Positions 1-6,841 of a stretch of 17,637 nucleotides of DNA are shown here, piece by piece. The first letter of the stretch is position 1, and the number at the start of each line of letters is the position of its first letter. Origin of the DNA: Candidatus Woesearchaeota archaeon (lineage in GTDB: Archaea > Nanobdellota > Nanobdellia > Woesearchaeales > UBA11576). The notes beneath the pieces are model-generated. The model was given only the letters and a program-made list of their open reading frames with translations. It made no database searches and had not been told where the DNA came from. The stretch lies in contig JALWQS010000094.1 in the NCBI GenBank assembly GCA_027083015.1, forward strand, positions 1 through 17,637, in the 5' to 3' direction. The position numbers and the translations under genes were made by a program.

Positions 1-11
1 GTGTGTTATCT

Positions 12-755
12 TCAATATTTTATAAAATTATGTATTCTTTTGAGCAGTAACTTCATCCTGGCCGCTGCTCTTAGAAGAAGAGATCCCTTTGCAACAGTAA
101 CTATATAATTTCCAATATCTTTTGCTGATAACATTTGGCTTCTGGCTGGTTGTTTAGCATAGTTGTTAAAGAACTCGGTTTGAACACGTGCGGGAAAAAT
201 AGTGGATACTTTGATTCCTTTTTTCCATAATTCAAGTTTGGCACTTCTTTGGAAACCTGTAACTCCATGTTTTGAAGCACAATATGCGCTGAAACCTGGT
301 GCTCCATAAAGACCCGCTACTGAAGAGACGGTAATTATATGTCCTTTCTTTTTTGACTTCTTACTAATCATGTGCTTGATTGCTTCCCTTGTGCATAAAA
401 AGACGCTCGTAAGGTTTGTATGTATAATATCTGACCAAGCATCAAACGTTATATTATTTATTTTGGCGGGTAGACCTCTGCCTGCATTATTAACTACAAT
501 ATCTATAGTACCAAAACGGTTAATTGCAGCTTTAAAGAGTTTTTTTATATCGGTCTCGGAGGTTACATCAGTCTTCTGGATAATACAATTCTTATTAAAT
601 TTCTTGATGTAAGTCTTTATCTTCAGGAGTTCCTGTTCTCTTCGAGCTGCCATAACAATCTTAGCCCCTTCTCTTGCAAAAGCTATTGAGGCTGCTCTTC
701 CTATGCCGCTGCTTGCTCCTGTCACTATGACAACTTTATCTTTTAACCTGTTCAT
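12..755 (-). CDS. Classical short-chain dehydrogenase/reductase (SDR)
   Basis: This 247-residue protein is a soluble NAD(P)(H)-dependent oxidoreductase of the classical SDR family; its substrate cannot be read from the sequence. The Rossmann nucleotide loop TGASSGIG lies at residues 12-19, NNAG at 89-92, the structural Asn at 114, and the catalytic Ser145, Tyr158 and Lys162 (YCASK) are all present, so it should be active. Arg38-Arg39 just after strand beta-2 suggests NADP(H) rather than NAD(H). The start ATG at 755 lies 20 nt inside the 3' end of the upstream epimerase-like gene, so the two are probably co-transcribed and translationally coupled. The family call is firm. The context (sugar- or lipid-type epimerase, PHP and CDP-alcohol transferase nearby) weakly suggests polar lipid or polysaccharide metabolism, which is inference. 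Confidence 0.93.
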   Translation of the reverse strand: MNRLKDKVVIVTGASSGIGRAASIAFAREGAKIVMAARREQELLKIKTYIKKFNKNCIIQKTDVTSETDIKKLFKAAINRFGTIDIVVNNAGRGLPAKINNITFDAWSDIIHTNLTSVFLCTREAIKHMISKKSKKKGHIITVSSVAGLYGAPGFSAYCASKHGVTGFQRSAKLELWKKGIKVSTIFPARVQTEFFNNYAKQPARSQMLSAKDIGNYIVTVAKGSLLLRAAARMKLLLKRIHNFIKY

Positions 756-1743
756 CTTTAGTCATCCACTTTACAGTATCAATTACAGAATCAGAAAAAG
801 AGATTTTAGGTTTCCATTTAAGTTCCTGTATTGCTTTTGAATTGTCAAAAAATCTATACTTGAATGAAGAATCTATATTATCTGCTGTCAAGTCAAGTCT
901 CTTCCTTGAGATATTCTCAGCTAAGAGCAAAAGATGGAACAGTAATCCGTTCATAAATCTTGGTAACGTAATTTTTGGTGGTTTTACACCAACGTGAGTG
1001 GCTATTATCTTGTTTATTTCTTTGAAAGTGAGATTGTGTCCGCTTAGAAGGTAGCTGCCTTTTCTTACGTTTTTCTCAATAATAGAAATTATCCCTATAG
1101 CTACATCCCTGACATCGATTATGTTTGTACCTCCGGGCATATTAAAAGGTATTCTGCCTGTTTTAATTGCATTCACTAGTTTAGCAGAATTTGTATAATC
1201 GCCAGGACCAAACAAAAGCCCCGGATGAAGGATGACGGCATCAACTCCTTCCTTCTTGATTACACAATCAGCCATGTGTTTTGTGAGCATATAGTATTTT
1301 TTTCTCTTCCTTGCAAGATTCCAATCAAATCTGTAGTCCTCAGTAACTGGATGATCCTTATCATCACTATAACCTAATGCCGCAACAGAACTAACATGTA
1401 TAAATTGTTTGATTCCATTCTCTTTCACTGCGCGCAGTACATTTCTTGTACCATCAACGTTGACTTTCTTGAGCAGTCCTTTATCCTTTAGGGAGAAAGA
1501 TACTATGCCTGCGAGATGTACAACAGTGTCAAAACCAACAAATTCTTCCTTTATCTGCTCATAGACAGTTATATCTTTTCCTATTGCTATATCAACCAAA
1601 CCTTTATGGGTGAATAATGGTCTCGGATGTTCTCTCATATCAAGAACTTTTATCTTTATTGCGGGATATTTTTCTAGAAGAAGTTGAACTAAGTGCTGCC
1701 CTAAAAAACCACAGCCTCCAGTAATTAATATCTTCTTATTCAT
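736..1743 (-). CDS. Extended SDR: NAD-dependent epimerase/dehydratase or 3-beta-HSD-like reductase
   Basis: This 335-residue enzyme belongs to the extended (atypical) SDR group that includes nucleotide-sugar epimerases, dihydroflavonol-reductase-like and 3-beta-hydroxysteroid-dehydrogenase-like proteins. Visible features are GxxGxxG (Gly9, Gly12, Gly15) in GGCGFLGQH, an acidic residue at the end of strand beta-2 (Asp35, favouring NAD), HLAG at 76-79, HVSS at 116-119, and the catalytic pair Tyr151/Lys155. I start it at the ATG at 1743, because GGAG lies about 8 nt upstream and the GxxGxxG motif then falls in its normal position. The open frame runs back to 1785, but that adds 14 residues that fit no SDR. 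It overlaps the downstream SDR by 20 nt and diverges from the PHP gene. The substrate is unknown. Confidence 0.9.
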   Translation of the reverse strand: MNKKILITGGCGFLGQHLVQLLLEKYPAIKIKVLDMREHPRPLFTHKGLVDIAIGKDITVYEQIKEEFVGFDTVVHLAGIVSFSLKDKGLLKKVNVDGTRNVLRAVKENGIKQFIHVSSVAALGYSDDKDHPVTEDYRFDWNLARKRKKYYMLTKHMADCVIKKEGVDAVILHPGLLFGPGDYTNSAKLVNAIKTGRIPFNMPGGTNIIDVRDVAIGIISIIEKNVRKGSYLLSGHNLTFKEINKIIATHVGVKPPKITLPRFMNGLLFHLLLLAENISRKRLDLTADNIDSSFKYRFFDNSKAIQELKWKPKISFSDSVIDTVKWMTKDEQVKR

Positions 1744-1785
1744 ACAACCTGTCTCCAGATAAAAACATTTAAATCTTTTGGGCAA

Positions 1786-1798
1786 TATATTTAAATAC
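1786..1798. promoter_or_regulatory. Shared palindromic TATA region between divergent genes
   Basis: The 10-bp palindrome tatttaaata (1788-1797) lies almost midway between the ATGs of the divergent epimerase-like gene (1743) and PHP gene (1837). A start site about 26 nt away on either side would give leaders of roughly 20 nt. These would carry GGAG for the minus gene and aaagagg for the plus gene. Reading it as a bidirectional TATA box is inference from spacing. Confidence 0.5.
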
Positions 1799-1836
1799 TT
1801 TATAGCTGATAAGATTATTATTTAAAAAGAGGCAAA

Positions 1837-2838
1837 ATGGGTCAGGTTTATTTTGAAAAAGATATATTAAACTCCGAACGCTTGAAAAAGTTGCGTGATG
1901 CTGGATACCAAGCTGTCGATATGCATTTTCATTCTCAATATAGTCTTGATGGTCTTTCTAAAATCTGTTCTGTTATGAAGAAATGTGATCAAAATCACTT
2001 TGGTGTTGCAATTACTGATCATAATCAGATAAAAGGCGCTCTGAAAATTAGTAAAAAAAATGTATTTGTCATTCCAGGTATAGAAGTGAGTTGTCATAAT
2101 GGGATTCACGTTTTGCTGCATTTCTATTCATTCACTGCTTTAAAAAGTTTCTACAATGCGACTTTGAAGAAAAGGCTGAAAAATAATCCTTGGTTTATAG
2201 ATCTAGATTATGAAGAACTTATTGATATTGCACGACAACATGAATGCATAGTGACTGCTCCTCACCCTTTTGGACCTGGCTTTTGTGGAATCAAGAAGTG
2301 GGATGTGCCTGATAAGATAATCAAGAAGCTTGATGCTATTGAAGTTATTAACAGTAGCTGCACAAGAGACATGAATAAAAAAGCACTTGCTTGGGCCACA
2401 AAAGCAAGCAAACCTTTTACTGGGGGTTCTGATGGGCATTGTCTTAGTGAACTTGGTAACTGCCTTACTCTGTGCAAAGCAGATACAATACCTGATTTTC
2501 TTGATGAGATTAGGAAAGGCAGATCTATCGTCATCGGTAGAGAAGAACCGATTATTGAAGATGCAGTTCATGCTGTAGGTAAATTTATCGAGGAGGAACA
2601 TTCAGCACCAAGAAAGCTGATAAAAAATATGTGGAAAGATCGTATGTTGCTTGAATGGTTTTATTTAACCAGAAGATTTAGAAAAGGGTTACCCTATTAT
2701 TATCATGCTCATCATAAGGAACCTGATAAAAACATATTAACCAACCATAAATATACTAGACATCTTACTAAATATGTTCATAAAATTAATGATAAAGGAA
2801 GAAGGAGAAAATCCCAAAATGAACCAACAGACCGTTGA
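1837..2838 (+). CDS. PHP-domain metal-dependent phosphoesterase with basic C-terminal extension
   Basis: This 333-residue protein has the full polymerase-and-histidinol-phosphatase (PHP) metal set: His30-x-His32 (DMHFHS), Asp61-His62 (TDHN), Glu83, His91, His143 (PHPFG) and Asp199-x-His201 (GGSDGH). These ligands usually bind a multinuclear Zn/Mn/Fe centre that hydrolyses phosphomonoesters or phosphodiesters. The PHP fold ends near residue 245. The remaining ~85 residues form a basic, aromatic- and His-rich tail rarely seen in minimal PHP proteins; I cannot assign it. Agaggc precedes the ATG. The last 20 nt overlap the CDP-alcohol phosphatidyltransferase gene, so the two are very likely coupled. 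That suggests, without proving, a phospholipid-phosphate substrate. No signal peptide is visible. The T-ending codon use matches its neighbours up to 3379 and differs from later genes. Confidence 0.9.
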   Translation: MGQVYFEKDILNSERLKKLRDAGYQAVDMHFHSQYSLDGLSKICSVMKKCDQNHFGVAITDHNQIKGALKISKKNVFVIPGIEVSCHNGIHVLLHFYSFTALKSFYNATLKKRLKNNPWFIDLDYEELIDIARQHECIVTAPHPFGPGFCGIKKWDVPDKIIKKLDAIEVINSSCTRDMNKKALAWATKASKPFTGGSDGHCLSELGNCLTLCKADTIPDFLDEIRKGRSIVIGREEPIIEDAVHAVGKFIEEEHSAPRKLIKNMWKDRMLLEWFYLTRRFRKGLPYYYHAHHKEPDKNILTNHKYTRHLTKYVHKINDKGRRRKSQNEPTDR

Positions 2839-3379
2839 TCAGTTGGTGAGTGCTCCAAACATTATAAGTTATATGCGTACTCTTCTTATTGTTCCTTTAT
2901 TCTTATTATATCCTAACAAGTGGCTTACAGTGATTATTATCCTATTTGCAGCTCTAAGTGACATGGTAGATGGCTTCTTTCTAAGGCAAGAACACAAAGT
3001 TAGTAATATTAGAATAATCATTGCTGCTGTTTGCGATAAGCTTTTTCTGATTAGCGCAACCTTACTTCTTTTTATAAATCATAGGCTTTCAGAATTTCAG
3101 ATGGTTGTGTTGCTTCTAAGAGATTTCTATGTTACGGGGATTGTTATAATCTTAGTTTTGCTTACTTTGTTTGACAATACCATCAAGAGATTTAGAAGGC
3201 TGCTTCAAATCAGAAGGTCTGGTAAAATAACATCTGTCCTAATTTTTATTTCACTTTTGTGGATTATACTAGAAGTTCCATTCTTTGAATATTACATATT
3301 TCTTGTATTACTATCTTCGGTGATTACCATAGTAGATTATAGTGTTCTTTATGCGAGAGCAATGAGCAAAGTATATTAG
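2819..3379 (+). CDS. CDP-alcohol phosphatidyltransferase family protein with degenerate catalytic motif
   Basis: This 186-residue integral membrane protein belongs to the family that transfers a phosphatidyl or archaetidyl group from a CDP-lipid to an alcohol such as inositol phosphate, glycerol phosphate or serine. APNIISYMR near the N-terminus is typical. In exact register with the family motif D-x2-D-G-x2-A-R-x8-G-x3-D-x3-D are Asp48, Asp51, Gly52, Arg56 and Asp73. However, the Ala is Leu55, the second Gly is Arg65 and the third Asp is Ala69. The third Asp is normally a metal ligand, so activity is doubtful or altered. I start it at the ATG at 2819, because aaggag lies 11 nt upstream inside the PHP gene; upstream in-frame Met codons at 2774 and 2789 lack such support. 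There are about five or six hydrophobic segments. Confidence 0.82.
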   Translation: MNQQTVDQLVSAPNIISYMRTLLIVPLFLLYPNKWLTVIIILFAALSDMVDGFFLRQEHKVSNIRIIIAAVCDKLFLISATLLLFINHRLSEFQMVVLLLRDFYVTGIVIILVLLTLFDNTIKRFRRLLQIRRSGKITSVLIFISLLWIILEVPFFEYYIFLVLLSSVITIVDYSVLYARAMSKVY

Positions 3380-3441
3380 TGAAGACCAAGTTCGCATGGA
3401 GATTCATTAAGCGTTAAGCGCTACTTTCTAGTGGTATTCTA

Positions 3442-3473
3442 TTTTATATATTTTTCATAGAAACATTTATAAT
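3442..3473 (+). promoter_or_regulatory. Candidate TATA elements upstream of the 3564 membrane protein gene
   Basis: In the 184-base gap after the CDP-alcohol transferase, ttttatata (3442-3450) and atttataat (3465-3473) are the best TATA-like stretches. Either would give a leader of about 70-95 nt, longer than elsewhere in the window. The leader ends with ggtg about 8 nt before the ATG at 3564. No other gene or structured RNA is evident in this gap. Confidence 0.35.
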
Positions 3474-3563
3474 TTCTCTTCGCTAAATAGGCCTTAATTT
3501 TCAGACTCTTTAAGGATCTGTCAAGGATAAGAGGCTAAATCAACAAAAAATAGGTGTGTAAAT

Positions 3564-3944
3564 ATGGCTAAAAAAGCTCAAAAAAAAGAACCCGAACATC
3601 ATAAGGCCAACTTCGTACAAAAGGTGGGAAGCTGGTCATTCATCGCCGGTCTGATCATAGCGATCATCGCAGGTTTCTGGCCGATAGGAGCAGCAGTAAC
3701 GTCCCTGTTGATACTGTTGGGATTGGTCGTAGGAATACTAAACGTGACAGGAAAAGAGATCAATAGTTTCCTGTTCGCAGCACTCGTACTGGTAGTTATG
3801 TCAAGCATGGGAGGACAATTACTAGGCGCGATACAGTTCGTAGGTCCGATGCTTAAATCAGTATTCTCAGCGATGCTTTTGTTTATCATACCAGCAGCAG
3901 TAGTGGTATCACTAAAAGCTATCTGGGCATTAGCAGAAGAATAA
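3564..3944 (+). CDS. Small four-helix membrane protein of unknown function
   Basis: This 126-residue protein starts with a short Lys/Glu/His-rich cytoplasmic-looking tail (residues 1-18). It then shows four hydrophobic segments near 20-40, 41-61, 67-87 and 96-121, with Gly/Ala-rich packing and almost no polar loops. It has no catalytic motif or cysteine that I can see. Ggtg precedes the ATG at a sensible distance. The codon use (ATA/ATC for Ile) matches the later genes, not the preceding T-ending block. It stands alone, and its 3' end converges on nth with a perfect hairpin between the two. I do not recognise a named family; similar short four-helix proteins are common among DPANN hypotheticals (recollection, not checked). 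Confidence 0.75.
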   Translation: MAKKAQKKEPEHHKANFVQKVGSWSFIAGLIIAIIAGFWPIGAAVTSLLILLGLVVGILNVTGKEINSFLFAALVLVVMSSMGGQLLGAIQFVGPMLKSVFSAMLLFIIPAAVVVSLKAIWALAEE

Positions 3945-3966
3945 TAACAGCGCGATGCAATACGAC

Positions 3967-3986
3967 GATCGGTATAATTACCGATC
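3967..3986. terminator. Perfect 8-bp stem-loop between convergent genes
   Basis: GATCGGTA and TACCGATC flank the loop TAAT. The hairpin lies between the end of the plus-strand membrane protein gene (3944) and the nth stop codon (3985-3987). On the plus strand it is followed within about 10 nt by ttttt. The position and symmetry suggest termination or 3'-end protection for both transcripts; this is inference. Confidence 0.5.
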
Positions 3987-4650
3987 ACCTAAATCTTTTT
4001 ACATCAACTTTATTACACCATCTTTCTATAGCACACTTGCTGCACCAAGGACTGACAGGAACGCAGATGTTCTGACCCCAAGTTACAAGGAGATCATTAT
4101 ATATGATCCAATATTTTTTAGGAAGCTTCTTACGAAGAGCCATCTCAGTCTCAAAAGGGGTCTTGGTCTTAACATAGCCCAAGCGGTTAGAGATCCGGTG
4201 AACATGAGTATCAACACAGATGCCTGGCTTTCCAAAACCCAAAGTAACCACTAGATTAGCAGTCTTTCTTCCCACACCATCAAACTTCAAAAGCTCATCT
4301 ATGTCATCAGGAACCTTACCATCATAGTCCTTGATTATACGACGACTGACCTCTCTGATCTTAGGAGCTTTAGTCTTGTAAAAACCGACAGGATAAATAA
4401 GCTTTTCAATCCTGGAAACAGGAAGTTTAGCCAGCTTTTCAGGAGTAGGAGCTACCTTGAAAAGACGATTAGAAGCTGCAGCAGTCACAGCATCCTTAGT
4501 CCTCAAAGAAAGCATAGTAGAAATCAAAACCTTAAATGGAGAACGAGACCAGGAAATCTCAGTGACAATGGGGATAGATAGGTGCTTAGCCTTGATCTCT
4601 TTTTTCAGTACAGAAATAATATTGTCTATGTTCTTAGAAACTGGTTTCAT
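3985..4650 (-). CDS. nth: Endonuclease III, DNA glycosylase/AP lyase
   Basis: This 221-residue protein is a bifunctional base-excision-repair glycosylase that removes oxidised pyrimidines and cleaves the abasic site. The helix-hairpin-helix with GVGRKTA carries catalytic Lys129, and VDTHVHR carries catalytic Asp147. The C-terminal iron-sulfur loop has Cys196, Cys203, Cys206 and Cys212 in the canonical C-x6-C-x2-C-x5-C spacing for a [4Fe-4S] cluster. The length is normal for the family. The motif LSLRTKD replaces the bacterial LSxQxTD, and the Arg there is usual for archaeal members. The ATG at 4650 has no clear Shine-Dalgarno sequence. It follows the DUF192 gene by 31 nt on the same strand, so the two are probably co-transcribed. 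Confidence 0.95.
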   Translation of the reverse strand: MKPVSKNIDNIISVLKKEIKAKHLSIPIVTEISWSRSPFKVLISTMLSLRTKDAVTAAASNRLFKVAPTPEKLAKLPVSRIEKLIYPVGFYKTKAPKIREVSRRIIKDYDGKVPDDIDELLKFDGVGRKTANLVVTLGFGKPGICVDTHVHRISNRLGYVKTKTPFETEMALRKKLPKKYWIIYNDLLVTWGQNICVPVSPWCSKCAIERWCNKVDVKRFR

Positions 4651-4681
4651 CTTATCAGCGATCTTATCTTTAATTTAGGCA

Positions 4682-5215
4682 TCAGTATTTGGTATTCAAA
4701 AAAGTGACCGGGTCACCGACATAGATGTTATACTCATCAGACCAACCAGCCGGAACCTCAACGACATATTTTGAAGTGTAAAGACAATTATATAATTCAC
4801 AATTATCATCCTCACAAGGAGGAGCATCCTTAACAATATGAACAACCCTCTTGCCAGAGTTCAACCAGATGATATCAATAGGAAAACTCATATCCTTCAT
4901 CCAAAAGGTGCTGGTACGCTCTCTTTCAAAAACAAACAATAACCCTGTGTTAGGGGCAAGATGATCATACTTAGATAAACCGACCTTACGGCTCTCCTCA
5001 GTATCGGCAATACCTATAAGCTTGACACAACGGCTCTGATCCGCCTTGAAACAAGCCTGAGGTTCACCTCTAACTCTAGGATTCGCTAAAATGGTCGCAG
5101 TTATAATAATTGCTGACACAAGAACCACCAGGATAATAACCCTGGCCAAAGCATTATGCTTCTGTATCAAGTCGCTGAAACTCCTCTTTTCTTTATTACG
5201 AAACCTGTGAGTCAT
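4682..5215 (-). CDS. Membrane-anchored, exported DUF192 family protein
   Basis: This 177-residue protein has a basic N-terminus, one hydrophobic segment (about residues 24-44) acting as an uncleaved anchor or signal, and then an extracellular DUF192 domain. The domain signature FWMKDMSFPIDIIWL and the later EVPAGWSDE stretch are clear. Five cysteines lie outside the membrane, three of them in the CEDDNCELYNC insertion usual before the last strands. They may form disulfides. The biochemical function of DUF192 is not established to my knowledge. I prefer the ATG at 5215, because a TATA-like attaatat (5241-5248) lies about 29 nt upstream, as expected for a leaderless transcript. A TTG at 5227 would add four residues but has no ribosome binding site. 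nth follows by 31 nt. Confidence 0.88.
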   Translation of the reverse strand: MTHRFRNKEKRSFSDLIQKHNALARVIILVVLVSAIIITATILANPRVRGEPQACFKADQSRCVKLIGIADTEESRKVGLSKYDHLAPNTGLLFVFERERTSTFWMKDMSFPIDIIWLNSGKRVVHIVKDAPPCEDDNCELYNCLYTSKYVVEVPAGWSDEYNIYVGDPVTFLNTKY

Positions 5216-5240
5216 AAAGAACTTCAAGTACAGGAGGTTT

Positions 5241-5248
5241 ATTAATAT
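5241..5248 (-). promoter_or_regulatory. TATA box for the DUF192-nth pair
   Basis: Attaatat is centred about 29 nt upstream of the ATG at 5215, predicting transcription starting at or very near the start codon. Confidence 0.45.
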
Positions 5249-5301
5249 GTCGTTTAAAGCATCAGTTCAGAGCAGAATTTAGGGTCATTGTCATATAGTT
5301 C

Positions 5302-6024
5302 CTATCTCCTGATCCTGGAGCTGATCTTAGATGCCGCACTTCTAAGATGATTTATAGGTTTGGTCTTCTTCTTGCTGATGACACGAACCTTGCCTTTAAG
5401 CACAGCTTCACGGAACGAGTATCTATCATCAAACTCGATCAAAGTATTGCCGATCTCATTCCTGAAATGAGCATCACTGCCGCCGACAATCGGTATCTTA
5501 AACCTCTCAGCAAGTTTGGCAGATAATTCATTATCCTTCTTCAAAAGACAACGAGAATTGAAGACCTCAACAGCGTCGAACTGTCTTAACAGCTCAGGAT
5601 CCACCTTAGCAGATGTTCGGCTCAAAGGCAAGACCTTACTGAGCTTTTCACTTATGAGATTGAACGGGTGCGCAAGAACGACCAAAGCTCCCTGAGACCT
5701 AGCTTCTTCAATCACCCGGTGAATATCGCCTCTCTTGATCTCTTTATTAACATAATAGACGAGCACATGACCAATATCTGTACTGACCTCTTCACCTATG
5801 ATAATCTCAAAATCATCTTTGATCCGGCCTTTGACGCCTTTTTTCTTCGTACGCATCTTATCAACCAACTGTCTGGTCTTAAGAGCGCCTTTGATAGTAT
5901 TATGATCAGTAACAGCAACACCATCAAGATGCAATCGCTGAGCAGTCCTGAGAATATCAAGAGGTTCAAGAGAACTGCAGGAAGAATACTTAGTATGCAG
6001 ATGGATCTCATATCTTCTGACCAT
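5302..6024 (-). CDS. PHP-domain metal-dependent phosphoesterase (minimal form)
   Basis: This second PHP protein of the window has 240 residues and a complete metal-ligand set: His8-x-His10 (HLHTKYS), Asp40-His41 (TDHN), Glu79, His86, His119 (LAHPFN) and Asp184-x-His186 (GGSDAH). It resembles the 1837 protein around TDHNxIKGAL and GGSD-x-H-x5-G-N, but lacks that protein's long C-terminal extension. It carries instead a Lys-rich insertion around residues 56-70. It is expected to be a soluble phosphoesterase (histidinol-phosphatase-like or nucleotide/AMP-type PHP); the substrate is unknown. It is divergent from carS. The ATG at 6024 has a TATA box 26 nt upstream and no ribosome binding site, so it is probably leaderless. 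Confidence 0.92.
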   Translation of the reverse strand: MVRRYEIHLHTKYSSCSSLEPLDILRTAQRLHLDGVAVTDHNTIKGALKTRQLVDKMRTKKKGVKGRIKDDFEIIIGEEVSTDIGHVLVYYVNKEIKRGDIHRVIEEARSQGALVVLAHPFNLISEKLSKVLPLSRTSAKVDPELLRQFDAVEVFNSRCLLKKDNELSAKLAERFKIPIVGGSDAHFRNEIGNTLIEFDDRYSFREAVLKGKVRVISKKKTKPINHLRSAASKISSRIRR

Positions 6025-6045
6025 AACACGAAGCAGACCTTTCGT

Positions 6046-6055
6046 ATTTATAATT
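6046..6055 (-). promoter_or_regulatory. TATA box for the minus-strand PHP gene
   Basis: The minus-strand sequence aattataaat is centred about 26 nt upstream of the ATG at 6024, which is the spacing expected for leaderless archaeal transcription. Confidence 0.6.
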
Positions 6056-6099
6056 CTTCCTGGTCAATAATGAGCATCAAGAACTAAGATTAAGAGCAA

Positions 6100-6111
6100 A
6101 GCTTATAAGCT
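6100..6111. promoter_or_regulatory. Palindromic TATA-like element upstream of carS
   Basis: Agcttataagct is a perfect 12-bp palindrome in the 149-base divergent gap between the PHP gene and carS. Read on the plus strand as a TATA box, it would start transcription near 6131 and give carS a leader of about 43 nt. It may also serve as a regulator-binding palindrome. Confidence 0.4.
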
Positions 6112-6173
6112 GTATGATTCTTAATCTTTACAGATTAACCTTAGTTCAACCTGTTGATCGTCTCTAAAGAAAG

Positions 6174-6731
6174 GTGAGAAAAACGTTATTAGAAAAAATA
6201 ATCATTGCTTTCTGGTTATTAGCACCAGCAGGTCTGGCAAACATGGCGCCAGTGCTTGTAAAAAAGATACCTTTTCTGGAATACCCATTAGATTTCAAAA
6301 AAACATTCAGAAAAAAAAGAATCTTTGGAGCTCATAAGACGTGGCGAGGATTGATAGCAGGTATTCTAGGAGGAATAATGGGGGTCTATCTTCAAAAACT
6401 TCTATACCCTTACATGCAATCTTACTCGTTGATAGATTACTCATCAGTCAACATCTTTGTATTAGGGACTATTTTAGGTCTGGGAGCGCTTGCAGGGGAT
6501 GTAACAGAAAGTTTCTTCAAAAGACAAAACAATATACAACCAGGGCAGTCATGGATACCCTTTGACCAGATAGACTGGGTCTTGGGATCTCTGATCTTCA
6601 TCTCATTCTATATGATACCTGCGATACCTTCCTGGGAGATAGTGCTAACAGCAATAGTGCTTTTCGGTTTGCTCCACCCAACAGTAAACTATCTGGGATA
6701 CTTATTAAAGCTGAAAAAAAATAAGATATAG
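6174..6731 (+). CDS. carS: CDP-archaeol synthase
   Basis: This 185-residue membrane enzyme activates the archaeal lipid core: CTP plus 2,3-di-O-geranylgeranylglyceryl phosphate gives CDP-archaeol and pyrophosphate. It is the branch-point precursor for all polar head groups. The family (formerly DUF46) is recognised by KRIFGAHKTWRG near residues 48-59 and by GDVTESFFKRQ followed by GQSWIPFDQIDWVLGS. The latter holds the acidic residues expected to bind metal and CTP. About five hydrophobic segments are visible and the length is normal. The start is GTG at 6174; a stop codon lies three codons upstream in frame, so no longer start exists. It is divergent from a PHP gene and precedes the UPF0182 gene by 110 nt, which has its own TATA box. 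Confidence 0.93.
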   Translation: MRKTLLEKIIIAFWLLAPAGLANMAPVLVKKIPFLEYPLDFKKTFRKKRIFGAHKTWRGLIAGILGGIMGVYLQKLLYPYMQSYSLIDYSSVNIFVLGTILGLGALAGDVTESFFKRQNNIQPGQSWIPFDQIDWVLGSLIFISFYMIPAIPSWEIVLTAIVLFGLLHPTVNYLGYLLKLKKNKI

Positions 6732-6810
6732 ATAATTCAACTCATTAATCCGGTTTCTGATCAACGAGCTATATTACAGTTCGAGCAGATTAAGATAATC
6801 AACCCAAAAA

Positions 6811-6820
6811 TATTATAAAC
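6811..6820 (+). promoter_or_regulatory. TATA box for the UPF0182 gene
   Basis: Tattataaac is centred 26 nt upstream of the ATG at 6842, predicting a leaderless mRNA. It also argues that this gene is transcribed separately from carS. Confidence 0.6.
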
Positions 6821-6841
6821 TACAGCAACACCAAAGCTTTT

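Noticed and set aside
1744..1785. Longer N-terminus for the epimerase-like protein
   Set aside because: The 14 extra residues precede the normal SDR start, and the GGAG ribosome binding site lies inside this stretch.
3410..3422. Near-palindrome agcgttaagcgct in the 3380-3563 gap
   Set aside because: It has only four pairs, no second copy, and no good position relative to the TATA-like elements.
5225..5227. TTG as an upstream start for the DUF192 protein
   Set aside because: It adds only four residues, has no ribosome binding site, and lies close to where transcription would begin from the TATA box. The ATG at 5215 fits better.
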